In this document: positions 24,969 to 33,359 of the stretch, one piece after another
Position numbering within the stretch: the stretch's first letter is position 1
Layout of the letters: every line of letters starts with the position of its first letter
Origin: Hyphomicrobiales bacterium
Lineage (GTDB): Bacteria; Pseudomonadota; Alphaproteobacteria; Rhizobiales; Xanthobacteraceae
DNA: 64,000 nucleotides
Direction of reading: 5' to 3'
Assembly: GCA_003169835.1 (NCBI GenBank)
Contig: PNAI01000027.1
Location: 1 to 64,000, forward strand
Made by a program: the position numbers and the translations under genes
Notes under the pieces: model-generated
Seen by the model: the letters and a program-made list of their open reading frames with translations, nothing else
The model's database searches: none
Told to the model about the DNA's origin: nothing

Positions 24969-26135
24969 ATGATCTACAGCTACGATCGAATCCTGACCAC
25001 CCACGTCGGTAGCCTGCCGCGTAACGAGCCGTTGTCCGACCTGTTGATCAAACGGGAGGCGGGCGAAAGCTACGACGCCAAGGTCTTCGACGCCGAGATG
25101 GACAAGGCCATCCGCCACGTCGTCGATCAGCAGAAGTCGGCCGGCATCGATATCGGCAACGACGGCGAACAGCAGCGCGTCGGCTTCCAGACTTACGTGC
25201 CACAGCGCATGTCGGGCTTCGCGGGTGTATCGCAGCGGCGCCGCGGGCAGGAGTTCGAGGAATTCCCCGACCTCGTCGCCTATCTGATGCGGCGCTTCCC
25301 TAACCCCACCAAAGGTCAACAAGGCGCCCCCGAAGCCCGCGCCGAAATCAAATATCTCGACTTAAAGCCGATTGAGAACGAGACCGCGCGTTTCAAGAAG
25401 ATCGCCGGCGGCGCGTTCTCGGAAATGTTCATGACCGCGGCCTCCCCCGGCATCATCTCGACCACGATGCTCAACGCGTTTTACGATTCGCACGACGCTT
25501 ATCTCGACGCCATCGCGCGCGAGATGAGCAAGGAGTACCAGGCAATCCACAAAGCCGGTCTCATCCTGCAGATCGACGCGCCCGACCTCGCCATGGATCG
25601 CACCATGATGTATCGCGATCTTTCGGACTCCGAATTCGTCAAGCGCTGCGAGCGCCACGTTGCCGCGATCAACAAAGGCATCGAAGGCATTCCGCGCGAT
25701 CACGTCCGGCTGCACATCTGCTACGGGAATTGGGAAGGCCCGCATATCCACGATATCCCGCTGGAGAAAATCCTGCCCGCGCTCTACACCGCGAATGTCG
25801 GGGCGCTGTCAATTGAGTTCTCAAATCCTCGCCACGCCCACGAATACACCGCGCTCAAGAAACACAAGCTGCCCGATCAAATGCTGCTCATTCCCGGCGT
25901 GGTCGAGACCACCAGCAATTTCGTGGAACATCCGGAAGTGGTGGCGCGACGCATTGAAGAAGCGGTGGACGCCGTCGGCGACCGCGAGCGGGTGATCGCC
26001 TCGACCGATTGCGGCTTTGGCACTTTCACAAAGCGCGAATGGGTGATCGAGCCGGTGGTGTGGTTAAAACTACGTTCTATCCGGGAAGGCGCCGACATCG
26101 CCTCGGCCAGGCTGTGGGGGAAGAAAGTGGCTTGA
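24969..26135 (+). CDS. MetE-core (cobalamin-independent methionine synthase C-terminal fold) protein
   Basis: 388-aa stand-alone catalytic barrel of the cobalamin-independent methionine synthase/CoM transferase superfamily. It opens with the TTHVGSLPR block typical of the family. Probable zinc ligands are LHICYG (His249, Cys251), SIEFSNPRH (Glu283) and STDCGFG (Cys348). It differs strongly from the other such protein in this window (12408-13442), which lacks the TTHVGSLPR form, so the two are not recent duplicates. It is divergent from the CoA-ligase operon with a 104-base promoter region and lies 125 bases before the M24-family gene on the same strand. Substrate unknown. Confidence 0.85.
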   Translation: MIYSYDRILTTHVGSLPRNEPLSDLLIKREAGESYDAKVFDAEMDKAIRHVVDQQKSAGIDIGNDGEQQRVGFQTYVPQRMSGFAGVSQRRRGQEFEEFPDLVAYLMRRFPNPTKGQQGAPEARAEIKYLDLKPIENETARFKKIAGGAFSEMFMTAASPGIISTTMLNAFYDSHDAYLDAIAREMSKEYQAIHKAGLILQIDAPDLAMDRTMMYRDLSDSEFVKRCERHVAAINKGIEGIPRDHVRLHICYGNWEGPHIHDIPLEKILPALYTANVGALSIEFSNPRHAHEYTALKKHKLPDQMLLIPGVVETTSNFVEHPEVVARRIEEAVDAVGDRERVIASTDCGFGTFTKREWVIEPVVWLKLRSIREGADIASARLWGKKVA

Positions 26136-26260
26136 ACATTCTGCTTTTCCCGCAATTGGGGAAGTATATAAGGTAGTAGGACTGCGAATTGCCGCTGGCC
26201 CTGCCGGCCGCCAACACCAACCAATAAAACCAACAAGACTGCGTGGAATAGGAGAACCCC

Positions 26261-27565
26261 ATGGACGACATCACCAAGCGCGAGCCCAAAAAAATCACGG
26301 CCGAGGACATCAACCCGCGTTACAACTGGGGCCGCCACTTGCCGGTGCTCGGCACCATGGGAGTCGATTTCGAAGAACGCGTCGATTACCGCAGGCTGCA
26401 GCGTTACCGGCTCGCGCGGGCGCAAATGGCCCTGGAGAAATCCGATCTCGGCGCACTGCTGGTGTTCGACGTCAACAACATCCGTTACCTCACCTCGACC
26501 AAGATCGGCGAATGGGAGCGCGACAAACTCTCGCGCTGGGCGCTGCTGCCGCGCGGCGGCGATCCGATCATCTGGGACTTCGGCTCCGCCGCGGTCCACC
26601 ACAAGCTCTATTCGCCGTGGCTGAAACCTGAGAACTGCAGGGCCGGACTCGTCGGCCTGCGCGGCACCGTCGATCCCTCTTTTGGATTGATGAAACATCA
26701 CGCCGAGGAAATGGCGTCCATCCTGCGCGACGCCGGCGTCGCGAAGATGCCGCTCGGCGTCGACATCATCGAACCGCCAATGATGTTCGAGCTGGAGAAG
26801 GCGGGCCTTAAAGTAAAGGACGGCCAGCAGGTGATGCTGGAAGCGCGCGAGATCAAGTCCGCTGACGAGATCGCGCTGCTCAACCGCGCCGCCGCCATGG
26901 TGGACGGCGCGTATCACCTGATCCACGAGCAGCTCAAGCCCGGCGTGCGCGAGAACGACATCGTCGCCGAGGTGAACAAGTTCCTCTACACGCATGGCTC
27001 CGACGACGTGGAGGCGGTCAATGCGATTTCGGGCGAGCGCTGCAATCCTCATCCGCATAACTTTACCGACCGCATGATCCGGCCCGGCGACCAGGCGTTC
27101 TTCGATATCCTGCAGTCGTTCATGGGTTATCGCACCTGCTACTACCGCACCTTCAACGTCGGACGCGCGACGCCGGCGCAACGCGACGCCTACAAGAAGT
27201 GCCGCGAGTGGCTCGACAAGGCGATCGAGCTGATCAAACCGGGCGTTTCGACCGATACGATTGCGAAGGTCTGGCCGACGGCCGACAAATTCGGATTCCC
27301 CGACGAGCTCTCGGCATTCGGGCTGCAATTCGGCCATGGACTCGGCCTCGCCCTGCACGAGCGGCCGATCATCAGCCGCGTGATCTCGCTGGACCATCCG
27401 ACCATCATCAAGGAAGGCATGGTGTTCGCGCTCGAAACCTATTGCCCGGCGACGGACGGCTATTCGGCCGCGCGCATCGAGGAAGAAGTCGTGGTCACCG
27501 ACAAGGGCCACACGGTCATCAGCCTGTTCCCAGCCGAGGAACTTCCGATCGCGGCGAGGTATTGA
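26261..27565 (+). CDS. M24-family (Xaa-Pro aminopeptidase/DddP-like) protein with altered metal site
   Basis: 434-aa pita-bread-fold protein with an N-terminal creatinase-like domain (about 45-190) and an M24 catalytic domain (about 200-430). Expected dimetal ligands: Asp282 (FFDILQ), the position 11 residues later, His359 (QFGHGLGL), Glu392 (FALETY) and a Glu near 407-409 (RIEEEV). The second ligand, normally Asp before the xxRTF motif, is Cys293 (TCYYRTF). DddP (DMSP lyase) is a known non-peptidase branch of this fold, so a non-peptidase reaction is possible. AGGAGAA precedes the ATG. Possibly co-transcribed with the MetE-core gene, which would fit methylated-sulfur chemistry; that is inference. 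Confidence 0.82.
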   Translation: MDDITKREPKKITAEDINPRYNWGRHLPVLGTMGVDFEERVDYRRLQRYRLARAQMALEKSDLGALLVFDVNNIRYLTSTKIGEWERDKLSRWALLPRGGDPIIWDFGSAAVHHKLYSPWLKPENCRAGLVGLRGTVDPSFGLMKHHAEEMASILRDAGVAKMPLGVDIIEPPMMFELEKAGLKVKDGQQVMLEAREIKSADEIALLNRAAAMVDGAYHLIHEQLKPGVRENDIVAEVNKFLYTHGSDDVEAVNAISGERCNPHPHNFTDRMIRPGDQAFFDILQSFMGYRTCYYRTFNVGRATPAQRDAYKKCREWLDKAIELIKPGVSTDTIAKVWPTADKFGFPDELSAFGLQFGHGLGLALHERPIISRVISLDHPTIIKEGMVFALETYCPATDGYSAARIEEEVVVTDKGHTVISLFPAEELPIAARY

Positions 27566-27571
27566 GAACGC

Positions 27572-27620
27572 CCTTATCCTGAGGAGCACGAGCGCAGCGA
27601 GTGCGTCTCGAAGGATGAGG
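27572..27620. repeat. Short palindromic intergenic repeat
   Basis: Arms CCTTATCCT (27572-27580) and AGGATGAGG (27612-27620) pair with one G-U, and inner GAGCAC/GTGCGTCTC segments extend the stem. It sits between two convergent genes and may serve as a bidirectional terminator or transcript stabiliser. I recall similar CCTCATCCTGAGGAG...GGATGAGG units as a dispersed repeat in Bradyrhizobiaceae genomes. Confidence 0.65.
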
Positions 27621-27632
27621 CCAGACGTATCG

Positions 27633-28154
27633 TCAAATCTTCCTGCTGTCGTAGGCCCAGTGCAGCAAGGCCTGGCGCTGACGCGGGCGACAGAACAGAT
27701 CGCCCGGCTCGCAGTGGCGCTTGATCTGCGCGACGTGACGGCGGATCGCCTTCCAGCGTTTGATCTGGCGGCGATCTTCTTCCGGCAGTCTGCGGCCCAT
27801 ATAATAGCGACAGTACCACTGGAACCAGCCGCGCGGATCGCCGGAAGAAATCCATCCCTTGCACCGCCATTCCGACAGTGGCTGGCTGGCGTCGACGCCA
27901 AAATAATTCAATGCGCAGTCGCGCGCTTTCGGTGCAAGCTTGGCGCGCTTGAACCAGCTTGCAGGAAACTCCTTGCGCGTATCGGTCATGTACTTGCCGC
28001 AAAACACTCCGAGCGCGAGCATCTGCGGCGGCGTCAGCTCGGGGCGGAATTCGGGATCGAAGCTGCGACCGACCGGCGCGGAAAGTTCGTAACGATAGCC
28101 ACGTTGCATCCAATCATTCACGACGATGGTTTTTTTCTTGGCGTTTTTTGCCAT
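27633..28154 (-). CDS. Conserved-looking hypothetical protein, cytoplasmic, rich in Trp/Tyr/Arg
   Basis: 173 aa, no signal peptide or membrane span, basic and aromatic-rich. I see no family I can name with confidence. Visible features are a lysine-rich start (MAKNAKKKT), the block FDPEFRPELTPPQMLALGVF near residue 36, and a Trp/Tyr-rich middle (GDPRGWFQWYCRYYMGRR near 108). Cysteines are scattered rather than in a metal-binding array. The ATG at 28154 has AGGAAA upstream; the open frame to 28316 adds nothing convincing. It ends 12 bases from the palindromic repeat. Confidence 0.7.
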   Translation of the reverse strand: MAKNAKKKTIVVNDWMQRGYRYELSAPVGRSFDPEFRPELTPPQMLALGVFCGKYMTDTRKEFPASWFKRAKLAPKARDCALNYFGVDASQPLSEWRCKGWISSGDPRGWFQWYCRYYMGRRLPEEDRRQIKRWKAIRRHVAQIKRHCEPGDLFCRPRQRQALLHWAYDSRKI

Positions 28155-28275
28155 CAGATATTTCCTACACACCGCATGTTGCCGTGAACAACAACCAACG
28201 TCCGTCATCCCAGCTATGTCGTAGGAGATAAGGCGGCCGCATGCCGAAAAAATACGAGGCGCGGAGCTTTGTCCG

Positions 28276-28902
28276 CTAACGAGAGGCCGCAGATTGGCAC
28301 ATGGCCCGGGTGACAAAAGTCTCGGTGGTGCACTCGCCCGGTTCCGGCTTGCGGCGATTTATCCAGACCGAGGACGGACATTTTTCCGCCGAGACGAAAT
28401 CCATGCTGGTGCCGCCGGCCAGACCCTTGGCGGTGCAGATCGACTGCGCCGCCATGCGGCAATCGGGCGCGCCATTGGGCGAGACTTCGCAGCGCTCGCG
28501 GCCTTCGATCACGCGCGTGGAGGGGAGCTTGGCCACCGCATCCACCGCGCCCTTGGTGGCGTCGGCCGCGCCCTTGCCGACCTCCGCCGCCTTGTCGCCG
28601 ATGGTCTTGCCGGTGTTCGCGGCCTTGTCGCCAAGATTGTCGATGCCGCCCTTCATGCCATTCTTGAGATTGGAGAAGCCATTCTCGAACCAGCGGGTGA
28701 TGGATTCGAAGACGCCGGGCTCTTTCGCCTGCTGCTGGGCTGGAGGGGCCTGAGGCGGGCGCGCTTCTTCGGCAATCGCCGGCTGGGCCAAAAACAGACC
28801 GGCCAAAAACAGACCCAGCATGGCCGCCGTGAGCCAAGCTCGTTTATTGAAACCCGTTTGACTCAAGCTTTGAGTCTTCGCCCCGGTGTTCTTCATCGCC
28901 AT
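28276..28902 (-). CDS. Secreted protein with amphipathic Ala/Gly/Lys repeats and Cys-rich C-terminus
   Basis: About 208 aa. After a basic N-terminus there is a signal-like span (WLTAAMLGLFLAGLFLAQ), then a proline/glutamine stretch. Next comes a helical region with near-repeats NLGDKAANTGKT, TIGDKAAEVGKG and GAADATKGAVDAV (about residues 90-130), and last a C-terminal part with six or more cysteines (ERCEV, DCRM, SICTA, EKCPS, GECTT, AMCQS). The layout suggests an exported, disulfide-bonded protein with a membrane- or wall-associating helix. The start is uncertain: ATG at 28902 or two codons later, with no clear ribosome binding site. No family recognised. Confidence 0.68.
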   Translation of the reverse strand: MAMKNTGAKTQSLSQTGFNKRAWLTAAMLGLFLAGLFLAQPAIAEEARPPQAPPAQQQAKEPGVFESITRWFENGFSNLKNGMKGGIDNLGDKAANTGKTIGDKAAEVGKGAADATKGAVDAVAKLPSTRVIEGRERCEVSPNGAPDCRMAAQSICTAKGLAGGTSMDFVSAEKCPSSVWINRRKPEPGECTTETFVTRAMCQSAASR

Positions 28903-28998
28903 CAAATCGATGCCGCGATTCTGCCGAATTGGCGGATGCACGGCGATTCCCCTGTTTTTGGACCCGCGAAATGGCAAAATTGAGGAACGCGGATGAGA

Positions 28999-29580
28999 TT
29001 AGAACAGGTAAACCGCGCCGACGATACCGATAACGATCACAACGGCGCTCACTGTCACCCAAAATCCAAGCCGCTCCTCGATCATCTTCCGCGCCTGCAT
29101 CCCGTAACGGTTGAGCAGGAACGCGACCAGATAAAACCGCATCCCCCGTGCGATGATCGAGAAGAACACGAACAGGAACACATTATAGCCGGCAAACCCC
29201 GAGGTGATGGTGATGAGTTTATAGGGGATCGGCGTCACACCCTTGACCAGGATAATCAAGGCGCCCCATTGCGCATATTTTGCGCGGAATTCCTCGACCC
29301 CACTATCCAGCCCGTAAAGCTGAATGAGCCAGTGCCCGACGGAATCGTAGAGCACTGCGCCGATGAAATAGCCGAGCAGCCCGCCGGCGACCGACGTCAA
29401 GGTGCAAACCGTGGCGTAGTACCAAGCCTTGTCCGGCCGCGCCAACGTCATCGGGATCAGCATGATGTCGGGTGGGACCGGAAAGAACGAGCTTTCCGCG
29501 AACGAAACAAGCCCCATGATCCAAGCGGCATGGGGCTTTCCGGCGGTGTTGACGCACCAATCATAGAGACGGCGGAGCAT
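28999..29580 (-). CDS. DedA/VTT-family membrane protein (YqaA-like)
   Basis: 193-aa inner-membrane protein of the DedA (SNARE-associated, VTT) group. Family signatures are seen: ESSFFPVPPDIMLIPM near residue 29, GYFIGAVLYD near 69, and the amphipathic re-entrant block VKGVTPIPYKLITITSGFAGY near 112. The protein is the short YqaA type. DedA proteins are implicated in lipid flipping and membrane homeostasis (for example of undecaprenyl phosphate or phosphatidylethanolamine). The final membrane span reaches almost the C-terminus. No operon partner is obvious. Confidence 0.9.
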   Translation of the reverse strand: MLRRLYDWCVNTAGKPHAAWIMGLVSFAESSFFPVPPDIMLIPMTLARPDKAWYYATVCTLTSVAGGLLGYFIGAVLYDSVGHWLIQLYGLDSGVEEFRAKYAQWGALIILVKGVTPIPYKLITITSGFAGYNVFLFVFFSIIARGMRFYLVAFLLNRYGMQARKMIEERLGFWVTVSAVVIVIGIVGAVYLF

Positions 29581-29710
29581 GGTTTGGCTTACCGGCGGCG
29601 GTGCGGATTGTCCACTATGCGCCCGCGCAATGCGTAAGCAGCGTAAACGGCCGCCAGCTCAGGTCCGCTACGAATTGTCGCAACGGTTAATCGGCGCGCT
29701 GGAAACAATT

Positions 29711-29742
29711 CGGCTCCGCCTGTCAGCCGACAAGCGGAGCCG
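29711..29742. terminator. Hairpin downstream of the small secreted-protein gene
   Basis: CGGCTCCGC (29711-29719) and GCGGAGCCG (29734-29742) form a perfect 9-bp stem with a 14-base loop. Read on the minus strand it lies 33 bases after the stop of the gene at 29775-30050 and is followed by AATTGTTTCC, a weak T-rich run. A factor-independent terminator is plausible but not strong. Confidence 0.4.
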
Positions 29743-29774
29743 ATACGAAATTGCTCCCCTGCCGATGCTGCGCG

Positions 29775-30050
29775 TCAGCAGCGGCCCCAGCGGCGGCACT
29801 GATAGTAGGAATAGGGTGCGGGCTGCGGATAACCATCGCCACCGTAATATCGCTGACGCGCCTCCCAATCACTTCTTCGCGCGTCGGCGGCGGCGATCCC
29901 CGCGATCGTCCCGGCAACGATGCCAAACATGGCGATCGCCGCAGCGGCGTTGCCTCGCCGGCCTGCCGATGCCGGGGTTACACTCACGGCCGAAATCGCA
30001 ATGGCGGTCGCAGCTGCGAGCGCGATGGCGCGGAATGTCCTGGTAAGCAT
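29775..30050 (-). CDS. Small secreted glycine/alanine-rich hypothetical protein
   Basis: 91 aa. A signal peptide (about 29 residues, ending VTPASA) leads to GRRGNAAAAIAMFGIVAGTI, which may form a short glycine-zipper-like hydrophobic helix, then a Tyr/Pro/Arg-rich tail with two cysteines (YYQCRRWGRC). Small envelope proteins of this design are common in Bradyrhizobium-type genomes, with no known function. The ATG at 30050 has a strong AGGAGG ten bases upstream, which settles the start against the longer frame from 30080. Its upstream region carries two repeat/palindrome motifs (see 30063-30121), so it is likely regulated. Confidence 0.75.
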   Translation of the reverse strand: MLTRTFRAIALAAATAIAISAVSVTPASAGRRGNAAAAIAMFGIVAGTIAGIAAADARRSDWEARQRYYGGDGYPQPAPYSYYQCRRWGRC

Positions 30051-30062
30051 GTTCGCCCTCCT

Positions 30063-30080
30063 ATGATTCATTCGAGTCAT
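30063..30080. promoter_or_regulatory. Imperfect palindrome, possible operator
   Basis: ATGATTC-ATTC-GAGTCAT: 7-base arms with one mismatch, ending 13 bases upstream of the start codon at 30050 and overlapping the 5' side of its ribosome binding site. Candidate repressor or translational-control site. Confidence 0.35.
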
Positions 30081-30082
30081 TT

Positions 30083-30121
30083 CACGTGCTAGCTAACGTT
30101 CACGTGCGCTCTAGCTAACGT
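30083..30121. repeat. Tandem direct repeat upstream of small secreted-protein gene
   Basis: Two units of CACGTGC...TAGCTAACGT: 30083-30099 with no insertion and 30101-30121 with GCTC inserted after CACGTGC. Each unit contains a CACGTG palindrome and AGCT. Spaced about 20 bases apart and roughly 33-71 bases upstream of the ATG on the minus strand, they could be paired activator or repressor sites. Found once in the window. Confidence 0.45.
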
Positions 30122-30239
30122 CGAATGTAGTGGCGCGTTGCGGCGAAATGAGGCCCCGGCAAGTTATGTTTTCGTAAGGTAGCGAAACAAACGTTCATAA
30201 ATGTCGATGCGTGCGGTGCAACGAAAATGGTTGCCGGCG

Positions 30240-33200
30240 TCAATCTTCCGTCGTGAGCAGCGTCGCATTGCCGCCGGCCGCCGCCGTGTTGATGGTGACT
30301 ACCTGTTCGGCGGTAAATCGCAAAAGATAATCCGGGCCGCCGGCTTTGGGGCCGGTGCCGGAGAGTCCAGTGCCGCCGAACGGTTGTGTGCCGACCACAG
30401 CGCCGATCATGCTGCGGTTGACGTAGACATTGCCGTTGGCAAGCCGTGCCGCGATTTTCTCCACCGTCGTATCGATGCGCGAATGAATGCCCAGCGTAAG
30501 TGCGGTGCCGTTCGCTGCGATGTCGTCGAGCAGCGCATCGAGCGCGTCGGCACGCCAGCGCACCACGTGCAGAACCGGGCCAAAAACTTCTTCCTTCAAG
30601 TCGCGCGCGCGATCGAGGTTGATGATCGCCGGCGGGACAAAGCGCCCGTCTGACGGCAGCGGCGTGTCCTGATCCCAGCGGAAAGCGACGCGGCCTTGCG
30701 CGGCCATATCGGCGATCCAGCGATCGAGGCGTTGCTTCGCCTCGGCATCTATCACCGGCCCGACGTGGGTTGCAGGATCGCGCGGATCGCCGAGGACGAG
30801 TTCGCGCGCGGCGCCTGCAATCATCTTGACCACATGGTTGGCGACGTCCTCCTGCACGCACAGAAGACGCAACGCGGAACAACGTTGTCCGGCCGAGCGG
30901 AAAGCCGAGGTGATGACGTCGTCGGTGACTTGCTCGGGCAACGCAGTGGCGTCCACGATCATGGGATTGATCCCGCCAGTCTCAGCGATCAGCGGCACGA
31001 TGGGGCCGTTCTTGGCCGCAAGTGCGCGGTTGATGGCGCGGCCGACTTCGGTCGAACCGGTGAAGGCGACACCGGCAACGCGGGAATTGGCAACGAGCGC
31101 CGCGCCGACTTTGCCGTCGCCCGGCACGAGATGAAGCGCACTTTCCGGCACGCCCGCCTGGTGAAGAAGGCGTACGGCGTGCGCCGCGATCAGGGGCGTT
31201 TGCTCGGCGGGCTTTGCTACCACCGTATTGCCGGCGAGCAGCGCGGCACTCACCTGGCCTAGAAAAATGGCGAGTGGAAAGTTCCACGGGCTGATGCAAA
31301 CGAATACGCCGCGCCCGCGATGACGCAATGAATTGCTCTCACCGGTTGGGCCGGGCATCGGATGCGGCTCGAGCCTACGCCGCGCCTCGGCGGCATAGTA
31401 ACGGCAGTAGTCGGAGGCCTCGCGCACTTCGGATACGCAATCTTCAAGTGTTTTGCCGCCCTCGATCTGCAGCAGCGTAATGAGACGGCCGCGATCAGAC
31501 TCAATAAGGTCGGCGGCGCGTTCAAGCACCATGGCGCGGCGTTCGACCGGAGTGGCCGACCATGACGCGAAGCCAGCCTGTGCTGCGGCCATGGCGGCGG
31601 TCGCGATGGCTTCATCGCCTTCGATAACATGACCGACGATGGTCGTTGCATCGACCGGCGAGATCACCGGACGTGACTTGCCGTCCAGCTCCACGCCGTC
31701 GATGAGCGGGGCTGCGAGCGCATCACGCGGGGCCGCGCGGTAAATGTCCACGAGAAGTTTATCGAGTGACGCGCGGTCGCCTAGTTCAACACCAGCAGAG
31801 TTTTTCCGCGCCGGCCGATAGAGGTCGCCAGGCTGCGGAATTTTTGGATGCCGAGCGTGCTGGACATCGGCGATCCACGCCTGCGGGCGTCTGAGGATGG
31901 TTTCGATCGGAACTGCAGGGTCCGCCGCCTCGGCAACGAAAGACGAATTTGCGCCGTTCTCGAGCAGGCGGCGCACCAGATACGCCAGCAGATCGCGATG
32001 ATCGCCGACAGGAGCATAGACGCGGCAGGCGATTTGCGGCGCCTCGGCACGCAAGGCTTCGTAGAGCACTTCGCCCATGCCATGGAGGCGCTGGAATTCG
32101 TAGCCCTCGAAACCGTCGGCGTCCTCGATCACGCTCGCGACCGTGAGTGCATTGTGGGTGGCGAACTGCGGATAGAGCCGCGGGCGCGCCGCGAGCAGCT
32201 TGCGCGCGCATGCCGCGTAGCAAAGATCGGTCATCGCCTTGCGGGTGAAGACCGGATAGTCGGGCAGGCCGCGCTCCTGCGCGCGTTTGATCTCAGTGTC
32301 CCAGTAGGCGCCTTTGACCAGCCGCACCATCAGCCTGCGGTCGAGCGCATTCGCCGCAGCGGAAAGCCAGTCGATAACCGCAGGCGCGCGCTTCTGATAG
32401 GCCTGGACGGCGAGCCCAAAGCCGTCCCAGCCGGCAAGCGAAGGATCGGGGAGCACGGCCGCGGCCACTTCGATCGACAACTCGAGACGGTCTGCCTCCT
32501 CGGCGTCGATGGTGAATTGCAGGTCATGAAGCTTGGCCTCCCGCGCCAGCTCCAGCACGCGCGGCGTGATCTCCCTAAGGACCCGTTCGCGCGAGATCGC
32601 CTCAAAGCGCGGATGCAGCGCCGAAAGCTTGACCGAGATGCCCGGCCGCGAAGGCGGTGGGGCTTTTCCGGTTTTTTTGCCGATGGCCGCGATCGCATCC
32701 ATATAGGCGGAAAAGTAGCGCCCAGCGTCCGCGGCAGTGCGCGCGCCCTCGCCCAGCATGTCGAATGAATAGCGCAGCTCGGTGTGGGAGCCTGCGCGTC
32801 CGAGCGCTTCTTCGATGGTCTGGCCAAGCACGAAATGGGAGCCCAGGAGCCGCATGGCCTGGCGCGTCGCGGTGCGCACCGCCGGTACGCCTAGCCGTTT
32901 GACCAGACCATCGAGAATGGTCTCCGGGATCTCGCCTGGATGGATCACCCGCGCGGTTACACCAAGAGTCCAGGCGGAGGCGGAAACCAACAGGCTCGTG
33001 GATCGCCCCGCTTGCGACCAGTCGCCACCGGCAAGCTTGTCCTCGATCAGGCGGTCGGTGGTGGCGGGGTCGGGCACACGCGGCAACGCTTCGGCCAGTA
33101 CCATCAGGGCCAAGCCTTCCCTGGTGGAGAGCGAGTAGGCGTGTAGAAATTCCTCGACGCCGCCAAATCCCCCGGAACGGGCGCGAATGGTCTCAACCAG

Positions 33201-33359
33201 ACGGCGGGCGCGCGCGTCGATGCGCGCCTCAGCGGCGTCGCCGAGAGGCGCCGCGGCCAAAAGACCGGCCGCAATTTCCTCGTCCGCGGGAGCAAATGGC
33301 GCGCGGAAGGCCGCAAGCCGGCCGTGGGTCGTACCAGACAGGATTGCCGACCTGCTCAT
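30240..33359 (-). CDS. putA: Bifunctional proline dehydrogenase/L-glutamate-gamma-semialdehyde dehydrogenase PutA
   Basis: 1039-aa bifunctional enzyme that oxidises proline to glutamate: an FAD proline dehydrogenase (about 60-490; LVKGAYWDTEIKRAQ, HNALTVASV, EFQRLHGMGE) followed by an NAD aldehyde dehydrogenase (about 550-1030). In the latter, the catalytic Cys is in GQRCSALRLL (Cys827) and NAD/Glu-side blocks are FTGSTEVGRAI and ETGGINPMIVD. There is no N-terminal ribbon-helix-helix DNA-binding domain, so this is the short type-A form that does not repress its own gene. It works at the inner membrane, feeding electrons to quinone. The start at 33359 gives a normal N-terminus. No dedicated regulator gene is adjacent. 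Confidence 0.96.
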   Translation of the reverse strand: MSRSAILSGTTHGRLAAFRAPFAPADEEIAAGLLAAAPLGDAAEARIDARARRLVETIRARSGGFGGVEEFLHAYSLSTREGLALMVLAEALPRVPDPATTDRLIEDKLAGGDWSQAGRSTSLLVSASAWTLGVTARVIHPGEIPETILDGLVKRLGVPAVRTATRQAMRLLGSHFVLGQTIEEALGRAGSHTELRYSFDMLGEGARTAADAGRYFSAYMDAIAAIGKKTGKAPPPSRPGISVKLSALHPRFEAISRERVLREITPRVLELAREAKLHDLQFTIDAEEADRLELSIEVAAAVLPDPSLAGWDGFGLAVQAYQKRAPAVIDWLSAAANALDRRLMVRLVKGAYWDTEIKRAQERGLPDYPVFTRKAMTDLCYAACARKLLAARPRLYPQFATHNALTVASVIEDADGFEGYEFQRLHGMGEVLYEALRAEAPQIACRVYAPVGDHRDLLAYLVRRLLENGANSSFVAEAADPAVPIETILRRPQAWIADVQHARHPKIPQPGDLYRPARKNSAGVELGDRASLDKLLVDIYRAAPRDALAAPLIDGVELDGKSRPVISPVDATTIVGHVIEGDEAIATAAMAAAQAGFASWSATPVERRAMVLERAADLIESDRGRLITLLQIEGGKTLEDCVSEVREASDYCRYYAAEARRRLEPHPMPGPTGESNSLRHRGRGVFVCISPWNFPLAIFLGQVSAALLAGNTVVAKPAEQTPLIAAHAVRLLHQAGVPESALHLVPGDGKVGAALVANSRVAGVAFTGSTEVGRAINRALAAKNGPIVPLIAETGGINPMIVDATALPEQVTDDVITSAFRSAGQRCSALRLLCVQEDVANHVVKMIAGAARELVLGDPRDPATHVGPVIDAEAKQRLDRWIADMAAQGRVAFRWDQDTPLPSDGRFVPPAIINLDRARDLKEEVFGPVLHVVRWRADALDALLDDIAANGTALTLGIHSRIDTTVEKIAARLANGNVYVNRSMIGAVVGTQPFGGTGLSGTGPKAGGPDYLLRFTAEQVVTINTAAAGGNATLLTTED

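Noticed and set aside
25877-27901. 674-codon minus-strand frame antisense to the M24 gene
   Set aside because: Arises from high GC and the codon pattern of the plus-strand genes; sequence is Asp/His/Arg-rich with no family features and covers two well-supported genes.
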